In this document: positions 6,930 to 15,238 of the stretch, piece by piece
Layout: the number at the start of each line of letters is the position of its first letter
Numbering within the stretch: the first letter of the stretch is position 1
Source: Jeotgalibacillus sp. ET6
GTDB taxonomy: Bacteria > Bacillota > Bacilli > Bacillales > Jeotgalibacillaceae
Length of the DNA: 64,000 nucleotides
NCBI RefSeq assembly: GCF_029667115.1
Contig: NZ_JARUIU010000001.1
Span: forward strand, 682,001 to 746,000
Direction of reading: 5' to 3'
Translations under genes and position numbers: made by a program
The notes under the pieces: generated by a model
Databases searched by the model: none
Told to the model about the DNA's origin: nothing
Seen by the model: the letters and a program-made list of their open reading frames with translations, nothing else

Positions 6930-8834
6930 TTATTCTTCAATTAACGTATCGTCTTCAATTAAACGTCCGTTTTCAGCATCGTAGAAACGAAGAAGGTCAC
7001 CGTAAATAATTTCATCATTGTAGGCAAGTTCTTCGTCAGCTCGTTCTTTGAAAGGTGCACAGGCTTCCATATCTGTTTCTTCACCCGTTTCTTTATCCCA
7101 GCATGTTTCGCCGGCATACACAAGGTCTTCGGTAATAAACCTGCCATCTCTTAAGATAACAAAGTCATCATTTTCTTCAGAAAAAATATTTTGACCAAAT
7201 TGAATGGAATTATTTGATTCAATACCCATCAGGTTTTGAATCGTTGGCTTCAAATCAATTTGCCCTGCAAGAGAATGGTCTGTCGAACCGATATCTGAAC
7301 CTGGCACATGAATAAACATTGGCACCCTTTGAAGCTGAGTAGATTCAAATGGAGTAATCTCCTTATCCAGATATTGACTCATCGCGGCATTATGATTTTC
7401 TGAAATACCATAATGATCTCCATACATTACAATGATGGAATCTTCATACAGCCCCGATTCTTTTAAAGAAGTAAAAAATTCTTTAATCGCTTCATCGGTA
7501 TAACGAACCGTTTGGAAATAACGGTTTAACGTGCCTGAATTTGAATCATATTCTTCAATAAACTTATCTTCTTCATCCAAATAAAATGGATGGTGGTTAG
7601 TCAAGGTCAGCATTTTTGCGTAAAATGGCTGTTCGATTTCTTTCATATGCTCGACTGACTGCTGAAAGAAAGGAATGTCCTTCATACCCCAGTTTACAGC
7701 CTGACCTTCTCCCACAGTATAGTCTGGAAGAGAATAATAACGGTCATAACCAAAATTTTCATAAACTATATCGCGGTTCCAAAAACTTTTGTTATTAGCA
7801 TGCATCGCTGAAGTGAAATACCCTTCATTATTTAAGCTGTCTGTCAACGTGTGGAATTCATTTCCACTATGAGTAAAGAAAACAGCTCCCCGTCCGAGCG
7901 GATATAATGAATTATCCAATAGAAATTCAGAGTCTGACGTTTTACCTTGTTCAGTCTGGTGGTAAAAGTTGTCCATATAAATCGTATCCTGATCCTCTGT
8001 TAAAGAATTCAGAAATGGTGTAATGGTCTCACCATTCATTTCATTATTGATCACAAAATTCTGGGTAGACTCCAGTTTTACAACAATTAAATTCTTTCCT
8101 TCTGCAATCCCATGAAATTGATCATCAGAGTTGGTTTGTTTCGTTTCAACATAATTATTCACATCTACGAGCTCGCTGCTGTCTGCCAGAGCCCTCTGTG
8201 CGGACTGCTTGGACTGCAGATAAATATCATATAAATGATAATTATATGTTCCGATATTTTTTACCAGCATTTCCCTGTCAAATGTTCTTGTAAGCAATTG
8301 CGGGCGTTCCGTTTCAGCAAGTCCCAAATTAAAGAAGAATGTAGCGATTGCGACAAGAAAATAAGCTCGTCTGTTAATCTTGGTTGTTTCTCTGAAACCA
8401 ATAAAAGCGGGCTTCATTTTTACAATTGCAATAAGCAGCAGAATGTCCACAAAGTACAGGGCATCTGTCCAGTAAACATTTTCAAGCGCACTTCCGCCTA
8501 AGTCACCAAAGTTGCTTGTTTGGAACAATACAGGAAGTGTGATGAAGTCGTTAAAGAAACGGTAAAACACCATATTCGCAAAAAGAATAAGTGTTAAGAT
8601 AGTTGAAGTCGCTATAACGTATATGTTTCTATTTTTCTCTTTTTTAATAAATAAAGCTACACCAAAAATTAAAAGCAAAAAGCTTAACGGGTTAATAAAT
8701 AGTATTATTGCCTGCATCATGTTATCGATTTGAATGCTAAAAGCTGCATAATAAGACACATAGGTCTTAATCCATAAGAACGCAATGGCTATAATGACAA
8801 GAGAAAGCTTTGGCATTGACCATTTTTTGTTCAT
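6930..8834 (-). CDS. yqgS: YqgS, lipoteichoic acid synthase family protein
   Basis: 634 residues. Five membrane helices within the first 190 residues are followed by an extracellular sulfatase-fold domain. The conserved blocks include VVKLESTQNF (metal-binding Glu), the nucleophilic Thr in GKTSDSEF, SAMHANNKSFWNR and VMYGDHYG (metal Asp/His). The family transfers glycerol-phosphate from phosphatidylglycerol to build lipoteichoic acid on the outer face of the membrane. Synteny points to YqgS, one of the LtaS paralogues of B. subtilis. GAGGAGG precedes the ATG. Two promoters, one ECF-like and one SigA-like, lie upstream and suggest envelope-stress control. Confidence 0.92.
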   Translation of the reverse strand: MNKKWSMPKLSLVIIAIAFLWIKTYVSYYAAFSIQIDNMMQAIILFINPLSFLLLIFGVALFIKKEKNRNIYVIATSTILTLILFANMVFYRFFNDFITLPVLFQTSNFGDLGGSALENVYWTDALYFVDILLLIAIVKMKPAFIGFRETTKINRRAYFLVAIATFFFNLGLAETERPQLLTRTFDREMLVKNIGTYNYHLYDIYLQSKQSAQRALADSSELVDVNNYVETKQTNSDDQFHGIAEGKNLIVVKLESTQNFVINNEMNGETITPFLNSLTEDQDTIYMDNFYHQTEQGKTSDSEFLLDNSLYPLGRGAVFFTHSGNEFHTLTDSLNNEGYFTSAMHANNKSFWNRDIVYENFGYDRYYSLPDYTVGEGQAVNWGMKDIPFFQQSVEHMKEIEQPFYAKMLTLTNHHPFYLDEEDKFIEEYDSNSGTLNRYFQTVRYTDEAIKEFFTSLKESGLYEDSIIVMYGDHYGISENHNAAMSQYLDKEITPFESTQLQRVPMFIHVPGSDIGSTDHSLAGQIDLKPTIQNLMGIESNNSIQFGQNIFSEENDDFVILRDGRFITEDLVYAGETCWDKETGEETDMEACAPFKERADEELAYNDEIIYGDLLRFYDAENGRLIEDDTLIEE

Positions 8835-8918
8835 TCTCTTTCCTCCTCAAACGGTACATAATTAGTATTTTCTTCAATTAATTTCAAATATGTGGATGAT
8901 AACTTCAGGTAAGTCATT

Positions 8919-8947
8919 ATAATACCTCTATTTCTTCATAATTGCAA
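8919..8947 (-). promoter_or_regulatory. SigA-type promoter of yqgS
   Basis: Minus strand TTGCAA (8942-8947), a 17-bp spacer and TATTAT (8919-8924), about 85 nt before the start codon. Confidence 0.5.
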
Positions 8948-8996
8948 ATCAATCTTTACACAACCTTAAGATCATATTTACATTTCCACCTTTATA

Positions 8997-9022
8997 GACG
9001 TCCTAAACCTCTAAAAGTTTCA
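8997..9022 (-). promoter_or_regulatory. ECF-sigma-type promoter of yqgS
   Basis: Minus strand TGAAAC, exactly 16 bp, then CGTC. This matches the consensus shared by SigW, SigM and SigX closely. It lies about 160 nt upstream of yqgS. The remainder of the gap 8835-9097 is AT-rich, with no other gene or structure that I can support. Confidence 0.6.
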
Positions 9023-9097
9023 CTTATAAAGAAAATCGTTAATATTTCCTTAATAAAGGACACATCTCAGGCACATCGCGACAAGTATTTATTATAC

Positions 9098-9130
9098 ATA
9101 AAAAAGCTGCCATTTCAAGAATGGCAGCTT
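9098..9130 (-). terminator. Terminator after glcK
   Basis: A perfect 11-bp stem (AAGCTGCCATT / AATGGCAGCTT) with a 5-nt loop and a T-run on the minus strand, about 80 nt after the glcK stop. Confidence 0.9.
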
Positions 9131-9208
9131 GGATCAATACCGTATCGTGTACTTATAATATAGTTTTCTTATAGAAAGTATTGGGAATAAGTTTAAAGAC
9201 CATCAGCC

Positions 9209-10174
9209 TTAGTGTTTATATTTAATCAGCCAGGCAGCACCAATAACGCCTGCATCATTGCCTAATGTGGCTACTTCAATCGTCGTTGATTCCGCAACAG
9301 TGGGAAATGCATATTCTTTAAACTTGGCTCTTAAAGGCTTTAACAGGGTATCACCTGCATGAGATACGCCTCCGCCGATCACAATTTTTTCAGGATTCAG
9401 TGCGCTTCCAAGGTTTGCTAAAGATAATCCCAGATAAAAAGTCAACTTTTCTACAATTCTCAATGCAATTCGGTCTTCTTTTTGAGCAGCTTCAAAAATT
9501 GATTTTGCCGTCAGACGTCCATTTTCATGGAGGATATCTCGTAAAACAGATGGCTCATCATTCCGGTTAAGTTCGTCAGTTGCTAAACGAATAACCCCCG
9601 TTGCAGATGCTACCGTTTCCAGACAGCCATATTTACCGCAGTTACAATAATAGCCATCCACAGGCACTGCCGTAATATGGCCAATCTCTCCCGCCGCTCC
9701 TTTGATTCCATGGGCAATATCGCCATTGACGATGACACCGCCGCCAACACCGGTCCCTAATGTAACGCAAATCACGTCTCTTGCACCATCTCCTGCACCT
9801 TTCCACATTTCTCCAAGCGCTGCCACATTTGCATCATTTTCAATTACAACCGGCAGATCTGTCAGGGCTTGAAGCTCATCACGTAAAGCAACCGGTTTTT
9901 CCCAGCCAATATTAACTGCTGTATATAAAATTCCAGTCTGCATATTGACAGGTCCTGGAGCTCCTACTCCGATTCCCAGAATGCTTGCAGGGTCAATGGC
10001 CCTTTCCGTTAACTTGCTTTTTATCGCAGCAGCAATATCAGGAATAATTTGAATTCCTCTATTTTTAGTATTGGTGGAAATGACCCACTTTTCCATTATC
10101 TCTCCGCTTTCGTGTATTAATGCCATTTTTACGGTTGTACCGCCTATATCCACACCTATAATCAATTTTTCCAT
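9209..10174 (-). CDS. glcK: Glucokinase, ROK family
   Basis: 321 residues of the ROK family: N-terminal ATP-binding GVDIGGTTVKMAL, GVGAPGPV, sugar-binding ENDANVAALGE and GTGVGGG, then the ROK zinc site CNCGKYGCLE. It phosphorylates glucose from intracellular disaccharide breakdown to glucose-6-phosphate in the cytoplasm. It follows yqgQ with a 2-nt gap and lies downstream of gluP, the B. subtilis gluP-yqgQ-glcK arrangement. The start at 10174 has AGGTGATCG upstream. Confidence 0.95.
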   Translation of the reverse strand: MEKLIIGVDIGGTTVKMALIHESGEIMEKWVISTNTKNRGIQIIPDIAAAIKSKLTERAIDPASILGIGVGAPGPVNMQTGILYTAVNIGWEKPVALRDELQALTDLPVVIENDANVAALGEMWKGAGDGARDVICVTLGTGVGGGVIVNGDIAHGIKGAAGEIGHITAVPVDGYYCNCGKYGCLETVASATGVIRLATDELNRNDEPSVLRDILHENGRLTAKSIFEAAQKEDRIALRIVEKLTFYLGLSLANLGSALNPEKIVIGGGVSHAGDTLLKPLRAKFKEYAFPTVAESTTIEVATLGNDAGVIGAAWLIKYKH

Positions 10175-10176
10175 CT

Positions 10177-10398
10177 TTATCGATCACCTGTCCGTCCAGA
10201 TTTATTTTCAAGTTGAATTTCATTTCTTAAAAGCAGGACTGCTTTTTGGAAATCCTGAATGTCAATGAGCTGGGAATGGTAAAGCTCCTTTATTTCCACT
10301 TCCATCATTTCTAAATTCGTTTTACGGTCTCCTATGTAAACAAATATGCCAAAACGTTTTAATAGCTGCTGCACATCCCAAATTGTAGCCAGGTCCAT
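10177..10398 (-). CDS. yqgQ: YqgQ family protein (DUF910)
   Basis: 73 residues matching the short helical DUF910 family: the WDVQQLLKRFG, VYIGDR and IKELY blocks are conserved. It sits 2 nt upstream of glcK, so the two are certainly cotranscribed. Family members bind single-stranded nucleic acid in structural studies, but no cellular role is known. GGGGG lies 11 nt before the chosen ATG. Confidence 0.85.
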   Translation of the reverse strand: MDLATIWDVQQLLKRFGIFVYIGDRKTNLEMMEVEIKELYHSQLIDIQDFQKAVLLLRNEIQLENKSGRTGDR

Positions 10399-10493
10399 TT
10401 TAAAACTGTCCCCCGTTCAAAGATCTCATCAACAAGTATAATCGATTAAAACCACAACCTCAATACCAATGCACGAAAGGGTGCTATAAGAGA

Positions 10494-12047
10494 TCAGCGT
10501 TCATCTTTTAACCTAGTAACCAACTCCTCATAGGGTCCGTGGTCTGGTTCAATGGATAAGGCTGTCTCTGCATGAGTTAATGCTTTTTCACTGTCACCCA
10601 GTTCCAAATACACCAGTGCAAGATTGTAGTGTGCCTCATGAAAATGGCCGCGGTCATCTATTGCTTTTTCAAGATTGACTCTCCCATCTTCATAGTTCTC
10701 TTCTTGTAATTGAATAAATGCCAGCAGGAAATAGGTTTCGGGTGTAGCTTCTCCGTTTTTCTCCAATGCGGACAAATGACTATAGGCCATCTCGAGTTCT
10801 CCGTTTTTTATACTTTCCTGAGCAAGAGCATTAACTGACATTGGATCTTTTTGAACAAATGATCCATTTAACCCTGCATAAACTGAAAGAGAAACCCATA
10901 TGAGGACAGTCAAAAAATACAGAACTTTTTTTGCTGAATTCTTTTCATTCGGAAGTGCAACAAAACCGGCAGCGAGAAATCCTCCAGCTAATCCACCTAT
11001 GTGAGCAGCATTATCTATACCAGGAATGGTGAAACCAAAGGCAAGATTAATTCCGATAACAACTAAAACGTTCGTTCCCATTGTCCTGAAGAAAATCTTG
11101 GTATGCCGCAGTCCAAAGTAAAGAAGCGCTCCAAAACACCCAAATATTGCTCCGCTTGCCCCTGCGGATATCGTAAAGGAAAATACATAGCTCATAAGTG
11201 AACCTGTAAATCCGGCGGTCATGTATATTATAAGAAAGCGGCGCCCGCCAAAAATTCTTTCAATCAGCGGTCCCAAGTAAAAAAGAGCAAGTGTATTCAT
11301 AAATAAATGCAGGAATCCAATATGAAGAAACATCGGTGTGATGAGCCTAAACCATTCCCCCTCGTTAATCAGCGGGTTATATTTAGCCCCAAAATCAATT
11401 AACGTCCGGGTATTAGTGCTTCCACCGTTTCTTTCCAATAGATAAAAGACAATTAAATGAACAGCTATAAACAAATAGCTCCAAAAGGGCTTTGAGGCAT
11501 TAAATAGCTCCTGCTCCTCTTTTTTCTGCTCTTCCACATACTCCTGAACCGCTTTCTTGTACATGTGAGCGTGTTCAATAATATCTTGCTCAAGATCAGC
11601 TTCTTCAGGGCTGGATTTAAACTGCAGGCGATTATCAAATGTCGAAACACTATCAGTAAATAGAGTTACGGTTGTCGTGCGAACAGTGACCCGTTCATTC
11701 GTTTCCTCTATATTTTCTACTGCATTCCTTTCTTCATTCTCAATCTCAGGGAAATGAAGAAATAAACAGTTTTCAATTGTAATTTTTCGTTTTTTTACGT
11801 GTTTTCTTATCTCCTCTGACTTAGCAAACAAGGAAGACTTATCTTCTTGAATAAATTCATCCAGACTTTCTTTAGTTGCAAGAATTGAGGTGGAATAGTA
11901 AAGCCTGACTATTACAGAGTCTTTCCTTTCCCCACTCTCAAACCATAATTCATTGTGGTCCGGAGAAAGGCTGATGAGGCGGTATTGTTGAACAATAAGC
12001 AAGTAATAAGCTGCATGCCAAAACTCTTTATATGTTTTTTCAATCAA
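10494..12047 (-). CDS. gluP: GluP (YqgP), rhomboid intramembrane serine protease with TPR tail
   Basis: 517 residues from a TTG at 12047. The first ~190 residues are a cytoplasmic domain, followed by a rhomboid core of about seven helices (roughly 195-400). The catalytic serine is in SAGASGAIFG and the catalytic histidine in AAHIGGLAGG. The C-terminal 110 residues are TPR repeats (for example EAHYNLALVYLELGDSEKAL). B. subtilis GluP cleaves membrane proteins including the magnesium transporter MgtE and has been linked to cell division and glucose export. It is the first gene of the gluP-yqgQ-glcK unit. The TTG start has only a moderate ribosome site (AAGTGAG). Confidence 0.92.
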   Translation of the reverse strand: MIEKTYKEFWHAAYYLLIVQQYRLISLSPDHNELWFESGERKDSVIVRLYYSTSILATKESLDEFIQEDKSSLFAKSEEIRKHVKKRKITIENCLFLHFPEIENEERNAVENIEETNERVTVRTTTVTLFTDSVSTFDNRLQFKSSPEEADLEQDIIEHAHMYKKAVQEYVEEQKKEEQELFNASKPFWSYLFIAVHLIVFYLLERNGGSTNTRTLIDFGAKYNPLINEGEWFRLITPMFLHIGFLHLFMNTLALFYLGPLIERIFGGRRFLIIYMTAGFTGSLMSYVFSFTISAGASGAIFGCFGALLYFGLRHTKIFFRTMGTNVLVVIGINLAFGFTIPGIDNAAHIGGLAGGFLAAGFVALPNEKNSAKKVLYFLTVLIWVSLSVYAGLNGSFVQKDPMSVNALAQESIKNGELEMAYSHLSALEKNGEATPETYFLLAFIQLQEENYEDGRVNLEKAIDDRGHFHEAHYNLALVYLELGDSEKALTHAETALSIEPDHGPYEELVTRLKDER

Positions 12048-12129
12048 TTAGCTCACTTCTTTCCGCTGCAACCATTGGTCTTATAACTATATCGAATGAC
12101 TGGAAGCGATGCAAAGAAAGAATTCCTGA

Positions 12130-12705
12130 TCAATTCTTGTACCCGGGATCTTCCCCTGCAGCATAGGACTCTCCGATGACAAGTTCAATAGGCTGATCAT
12201 GCGGTTCAACCGGTACATTTTCAATTAGCTGTTCATCAAAACATAAAGAAACGGTTGCTCCTTTGTAGTTCTGTAAATACCGGTCATAATACCCGCCGCC
12301 GTAACCCAGTCTATATCCTTTTTTAGTATAAGCGAGTCCAGGTACGATCATGAGATCGATTTGACTCGAGGCGATGCTTTCAAGTGAATTCACCGGTTCG
12401 AGCAGTCCAAAAAACGAAGGTTCCACTTCAGTAAAGCTTTGAATTCTATAAAAACTCATACTTCTGTCAACACGCTGACACTTTGGGACAGAAACCATTT
12501 TCCCTTCCTCCCACGCACGTCTGATAATGGAATAGGTATCGACTTCAGGAAATCTAGAAATTGTAATGCCAATGCTTTTTGATTGTTTCCACACATTCGT
12601 TTGATAAAGTTTTTCTTGAATGCCTTTTGAACGGCTTTGTATGGATTCATCGCTATTTTTTTTCAAAATCAAACTCATTTGTTTTCTTAGTTCATGCTTG
12701 TTCAT
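12130..12705 (-). CDS. yqgN: 5-formyltetrahydrofolate cyclo-ligase
   Basis: 191 residues of the 5-FTHF cyclo-ligase family, which converts 5-formyl-THF to 5,10-methenyl-THF with ATP. The signature GYRLGYGGGYYDRYL and the N-terminal KHELRKQM block are clear. I chose ATG 12705 over the in-frame TTG at 12708 because GGAGG is optimally placed for the ATG. It lies downstream of rpmG on the same strand, with the rpmG terminator only 35 nt upstream of its start, so part of its expression may be read-through. Confidence 0.92.
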   Translation of the reverse strand: MNKHELRKQMSLILKKNSDESIQSRSKGIQEKLYQTNVWKQSKSIGITISRFPEVDTYSIIRRAWEEGKMVSVPKCQRVDRSMSFYRIQSFTEVEPSFFGLLEPVNSLESIASSQIDLMIVPGLAYTKKGYRLGYGGGYYDRYLQNYKGATVSLCFDEQLIENVPVEPHDQPIELVIGESYAAGEDPGYKN

Positions 12706-12740
12706 CAACTTCCTCCTTTTCCAGATGCATCAAAACAATT

Positions 12741-12778
12741 AAAAAATGCCAGAAACGTTGAACACAACATTTCTGGCA
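12741..12778 (-). terminator. Terminator between rpmG and yqgN
   Basis: A 14-bp stem with one wobble pair (arms 12747-12760 and 12765-12778), a 4-nt loop, and six T on the minus strand. Confidence 0.9.
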
Positions 12779-12789
12779 GCTGTAAAACA

Positions 12790-12939
12790 TTATTTAGTCT
12801 CGCGGTGAAGAGTCACTTTCTTCAAACGTGGACTATATTTTTTAAGTTCAATACGATCTGGGTTGTTACGCTTGTTCTTCGTAGTGATGTAATTACGATC
12901 ACCAGTCTCAGTGCAAGCAAGTGTAATGTTTACACGCAT
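12790..12939 (-). CDS. rpmG: Ribosomal protein bL33, zinc-site-lacking form
   Basis: A 49-residue bL33 read from ATG 12939 (starts [20 protein letters not shown]). Zinc-binding L33 has CxxC plus a second Cys pair. Here only Cys9 remains: the first pair reads CTET and the second site reads YSPR, so the zinc ribbon is lost (a C-minus form). It is structural in the 50S subunit. GGAGGGAT precedes the start. An 8-bp inverted repeat (TTTCAATA / TATTGAAA, 12995-13017) lies upstream, and a TTGAAA/TAGCTA pair could be the promoter. Confidence 0.92.
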   Translation of the reverse strand: MRVNITLACTETGDRNYITTKNKRNNPDRIELKKYSPRLKKVTLHRETK

Positions 12940-13150
12940 GTCTTATCCCTCCAAACATTCAAATGCTATTTTAGCTATTCGATTTCATACGACTTTTCAA
13001 TAATACCACTATTGAAATAAAAAATCTATACTGAAGAACACGATTCATAAAATTAATTGTTGATAAATAATGATATATATTTTAAAACTGATCACACGAA
13101 TGAATAGCCTCATGTTACAATATTGTACGTATTCTAATGGGGGTGAAACT

Positions 13151-13519
13151 ATGCATACAGCCGCTTTAATCGTTGCGGGTATTGTCATTTTGTTACTTGT
13201 ACTGTCATTTTTTATGAAAGACCGTTCAAAATCAAACGAACAGGAACTTGAAGATTTATCCATGAACCTTTATCAGGAAATATCTCAGCTTAAAAAAAGA
13301 ATTAAAGTGCTTGAAGAGGAACTGATGGTCGACACAAAGTTTGTTCCATCAAAAAAAGCTCCGTCATCTCCAAAAACAGTTCAAAAAAAACCGATCAATG
13401 AAATCATTGTCAATCAGGTACTTTCTTTACATAAGCAAGGCGTATCCACTGATCAGATCGTAACCTTGTCTTCTCTTCCAAAAGAAGAAGTACAAACCAT
13501 TATTCAATCAAGAAAGTGA
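13151..13519 (+). CDS. Membrane-anchored coiled-coil protein with C-terminal HTH-like motif
   Basis: 122 residues from ATG 13151 (GGGGGTGA upstream). A longer reading from 13070 lacks a ribosome site. There is one N-terminal membrane helix (about residues 4-21), then a charged coiled coil (LSMNLYQEISQLKKRIKVLEEEL), a Lys/Pro/Ser linker, and a C-terminal segment VLSLHKQGVSTDQIVTLSSL that looks like the small helical module at the C-terminus of SwrB/DUF6115-type proteins. It replaces yqgM/yqgL of B. subtilis at this site. It is probably co-transcribed with the next gene, whose ribosome site overlaps its stop. Function unknown. Confidence 0.75.
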   Translation: MHTAALIVAGIVILLLVLSFFMKDRSKSNEQELEDLSMNLYQEISQLKKRIKVLEEELMVDTKFVPSKKAPSSPKTVQKKPINEIIVNQVLSLHKQGVSTDQIVTLSSLPKEEVQTIIQSRK

Positions 13520-13529
13520 GGAAATACAA

Positions 13530-13991
13530 ATGGATCGAAGCACCATACGGGCTTTGGCTGCAGGAATGCTCACAGGAGGTTTTATCATGTTTGCTGCGAG
13601 CCTATACTTGGCTGATGAAGATCAGCAGACTTCAGCTTCCTCCAACGCAGATTCGGCAAATACTGTAACGCTAACTAAAGAGGAACATGATTCTCTTAAT
13701 GCTCAAATAAAAGAGTGGGAAAACAGAGTGATTGAACTTAGCAAATCAAAAGAAGCTTCTGGAGAATCCAATGCACCACCTGCCACTACACGATTCATCT
13801 TAACCATTGAGCCCGGGATGACCTCTCCTGAGATTAGCCAGGAACTTGAAGAATTTGATATTATCGAAGATGCTTCAAAACTGGATGAGTACCTGAACAA
13901 TCAGGAATTAACAGAAAACATTCAAATCGGTAAGTATGATGTCAACTCGTCTCTTTCAATAGAAGAAATTGCTGATTTAATTACAAGATAG
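13530..13991 (+). CDS. Membrane-anchored protein with YceG/MltG-like C-terminal domain
   Basis: 153 residues: an N-terminal anchor (about 5-27), a low-complexity and coiled stretch (EEHDSLNAQIKEWENRVIEL), then a C-terminal module IEPGMTSPEISQELEEFDII...YLNNQELTENIQIGKYDVNSSLSIEEIADLIT. This module resembles the LysM-like subdomain of endolytic transglycosylases (MltG/YceG) but lacks the catalytic domain, so it is more likely a non-catalytic wall- or protein-binding module. Only 10 nt separate it from the upstream gene, and GAGGAAA serves as ribosome site. Homologues in Bacillaceae are often mislabelled MltG. Confidence 0.72.
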   Translation: MDRSTIRALAAGMLTGGFIMFAASLYLADEDQQTSASSNADSANTVTLTKEEHDSLNAQIKEWENRVIELSKSKEASGESNAPPATTRFILTIEPGMTSPEISQELEEFDIIEDASKLDEYLNNQELTENIQIGKYDVNSSLSIEEIADLITR

Positions 13992-14012
13992 TATAGTTCA
14001 TATTATTAATAT

Positions 14013-14233
14013 GAGCCTGGGACAATAGCGTCTCAGGCTCCTTGTCCGGTTCCCTGCGCATCAGGCGGACGCTTTCCGCAGGGACGGAGGCTTGAGCCTT
14101 CTAGGGCCCTGCCCTGCGAAGCCTCAAGCCTCCGTCAAATCCTGCTGGAGTCGCCTCCTTCCGCTCCGCTCACCTCATACTATTAATAAATACTGCAACA
14201 TTTTTATACTTCTTTTAGTTATGTCCCAGCCTG
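14013..14233 (+). repeat. Intergenic repeat, copy A (full length)
   Basis: About 220 bp bounded by GCCTGGGACA at the left and TGTCCCAG at the right. It begins with an imperfect 11-bp hairpin (14013-14023 / 14030-14040). Inside are GGCGGACGCTTTCCGCAGGG, a perfect 14-bp stem (14083-14096 with 14123-14136) enclosing AGGGC/GCCCT, and GAGTCGCC. Copy B at 30162-30383 is the same element in the opposite orientation; shorter relatives lie at 45221, 48777 and 61782. It is markedly G+C-richer than its surroundings and is non-coding. Confidence 0.88.
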
Positions 14234-14484
14234 ATCAACAGTTTCGCTTCGCTCAACTCTTGCTAAAATATTTTGCCTCATTTCTAAACTTTTCAGTAAT
14301 AATCCAATACCTTTGATAGGTCTACTTCCCTTTTGGAGGATTTATTCTAAATATTTCCTTGCCGATAGAACCCAAGCCTCACCTATCAGTAACTGATCAC
14401 ACAAAATTAAGCCTCGTTGTTCACAGTTAAACAAGTCTTAAACTTGATCATATTGAGCGGTGCATTATTCTCAATAAATAAAAG
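14234..14484. other. Non-coding stretch beside repeat copy A, possibly decayed DNA
   Basis: Between the repeat and the phoU terminator I see no gene on either strand. Minus-strand frames contain short broken coding-like pieces, which could be remains of an old mobile element, but I cannot identify them. Confidence 0.3.
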
Positions 14485-14521
14485 TTAACCCCTGACGATA
14501 ATGGTGCCTGTCAGGGGTTAA
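14485..14521 (-). terminator. Terminator of the pst-phoU operon
   Basis: A perfect 12-bp stem TTAACCCCTGAC / GTCAGGGGTTAA with a 13-nt loop and a T-rich tail on the minus strand, directly after phoU. Confidence 0.88.
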
Positions 14522-14541
14522 TACTCATTATGAAGCTATTA

Positions 14542-15201
14542 TTATTTATTCAGCTCATATCTCGTACCTTTAACAAGGTAAAAAATATTTTCTGATATAT
14601 TCGTTACGTGATCTGCTGCTCTTTCAAGATACCTGCAAATAAATGAAAGCTGAGTAATTTGAGACAGTTTTTCAGGTTTGTTGGCGCTAATGCTTAACAG
14701 ATCCTGAATCGTCTGACCATATAATGAATCGACTTTATCATCCATGTCGGCAATTTTCTTTGCTTTTACGATATCCTCATCTATAAAGGCCTCGAGAACA
14801 AGAGCAATCATTTTTGATGTCTCAAGATGCATTTCATGGATATGTTCAATCGGCTTAACAAAAGGATCGTCACCGATTCGAATAGTTGATTTAGCAATAT
14901 TCACTGCAAAGTCAGCGATTCTTTCCAGGTCAGCAGCAATTTTAATCGCTACAATGACTCTTCTTAAATCAGTTGCTACCGGCTGCTGTTTTGCAATTAA
15001 TAAAATAGCCTGGTCATTAATCTCCTCTTCAATTCTGTTTGCTTTAATATCTTCATCCATAATAAGCAGAGAATCTTCAATATCATGATTTTCAAGGGCT
15101 ATTAATGACCGGTCCAATGCTTTTTGAGCAAACGTCCCCAATTCTACGATCTTTCGGTTCAATTCTTCAAGATCCGCTTCATATCTTTCTCTAACAGACA
15201 T
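14542..15201 (-). CDS. phoU: PhoU phosphate-signalling regulator
   Basis: 219 residues made of two PhoU three-helix repeats, each with the metal-binding E-x3-D pattern (DEDIKANRIEEEIND and DMDDKVDSLYG). PhoU links the Pst transporter to PhoR-type sensing and dampens phosphate uptake. It is last in the pstS-C-A-B-phoU operon, 37 nt after pstB. B. subtilis lacks phoU in its pst operon, so the arrangement here is the more general one. GAGGAATT precedes the ATG. Confidence 0.94.
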   Translation of the reverse strand: MSVRERYEADLEELNRKIVELGTFAQKALDRSLIALENHDIEDSLLIMDEDIKANRIEEEINDQAILLIAKQQPVATDLRRVIVAIKIAADLERIADFAVNIAKSTIRIGDDPFVKPIEHIHEMHLETSKMIALVLEAFIDEDIVKAKKIADMDDKVDSLYGQTIQDLLSISANKPEKLSQITQLSFICRYLERAADHVTNISENIFYLVKGTRYELNK

Positions 15202-15238
15202 CTAAATTCCTCCCCAATTCTTTTAATACCCGATTGTA

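Noticed and set aside
8942-9163. 73-codon plus-strand ORF upstream of yqgS
   Set aside because: Covers the two yqgS promoters and the glcK terminator, has no ribosome site and no recognisable motif.
13530-13991. Active endolytic transglycosylase MltG
   Set aside because: Only the LysM-like segment is present; the catalytic domain with its conserved Glu is missing.
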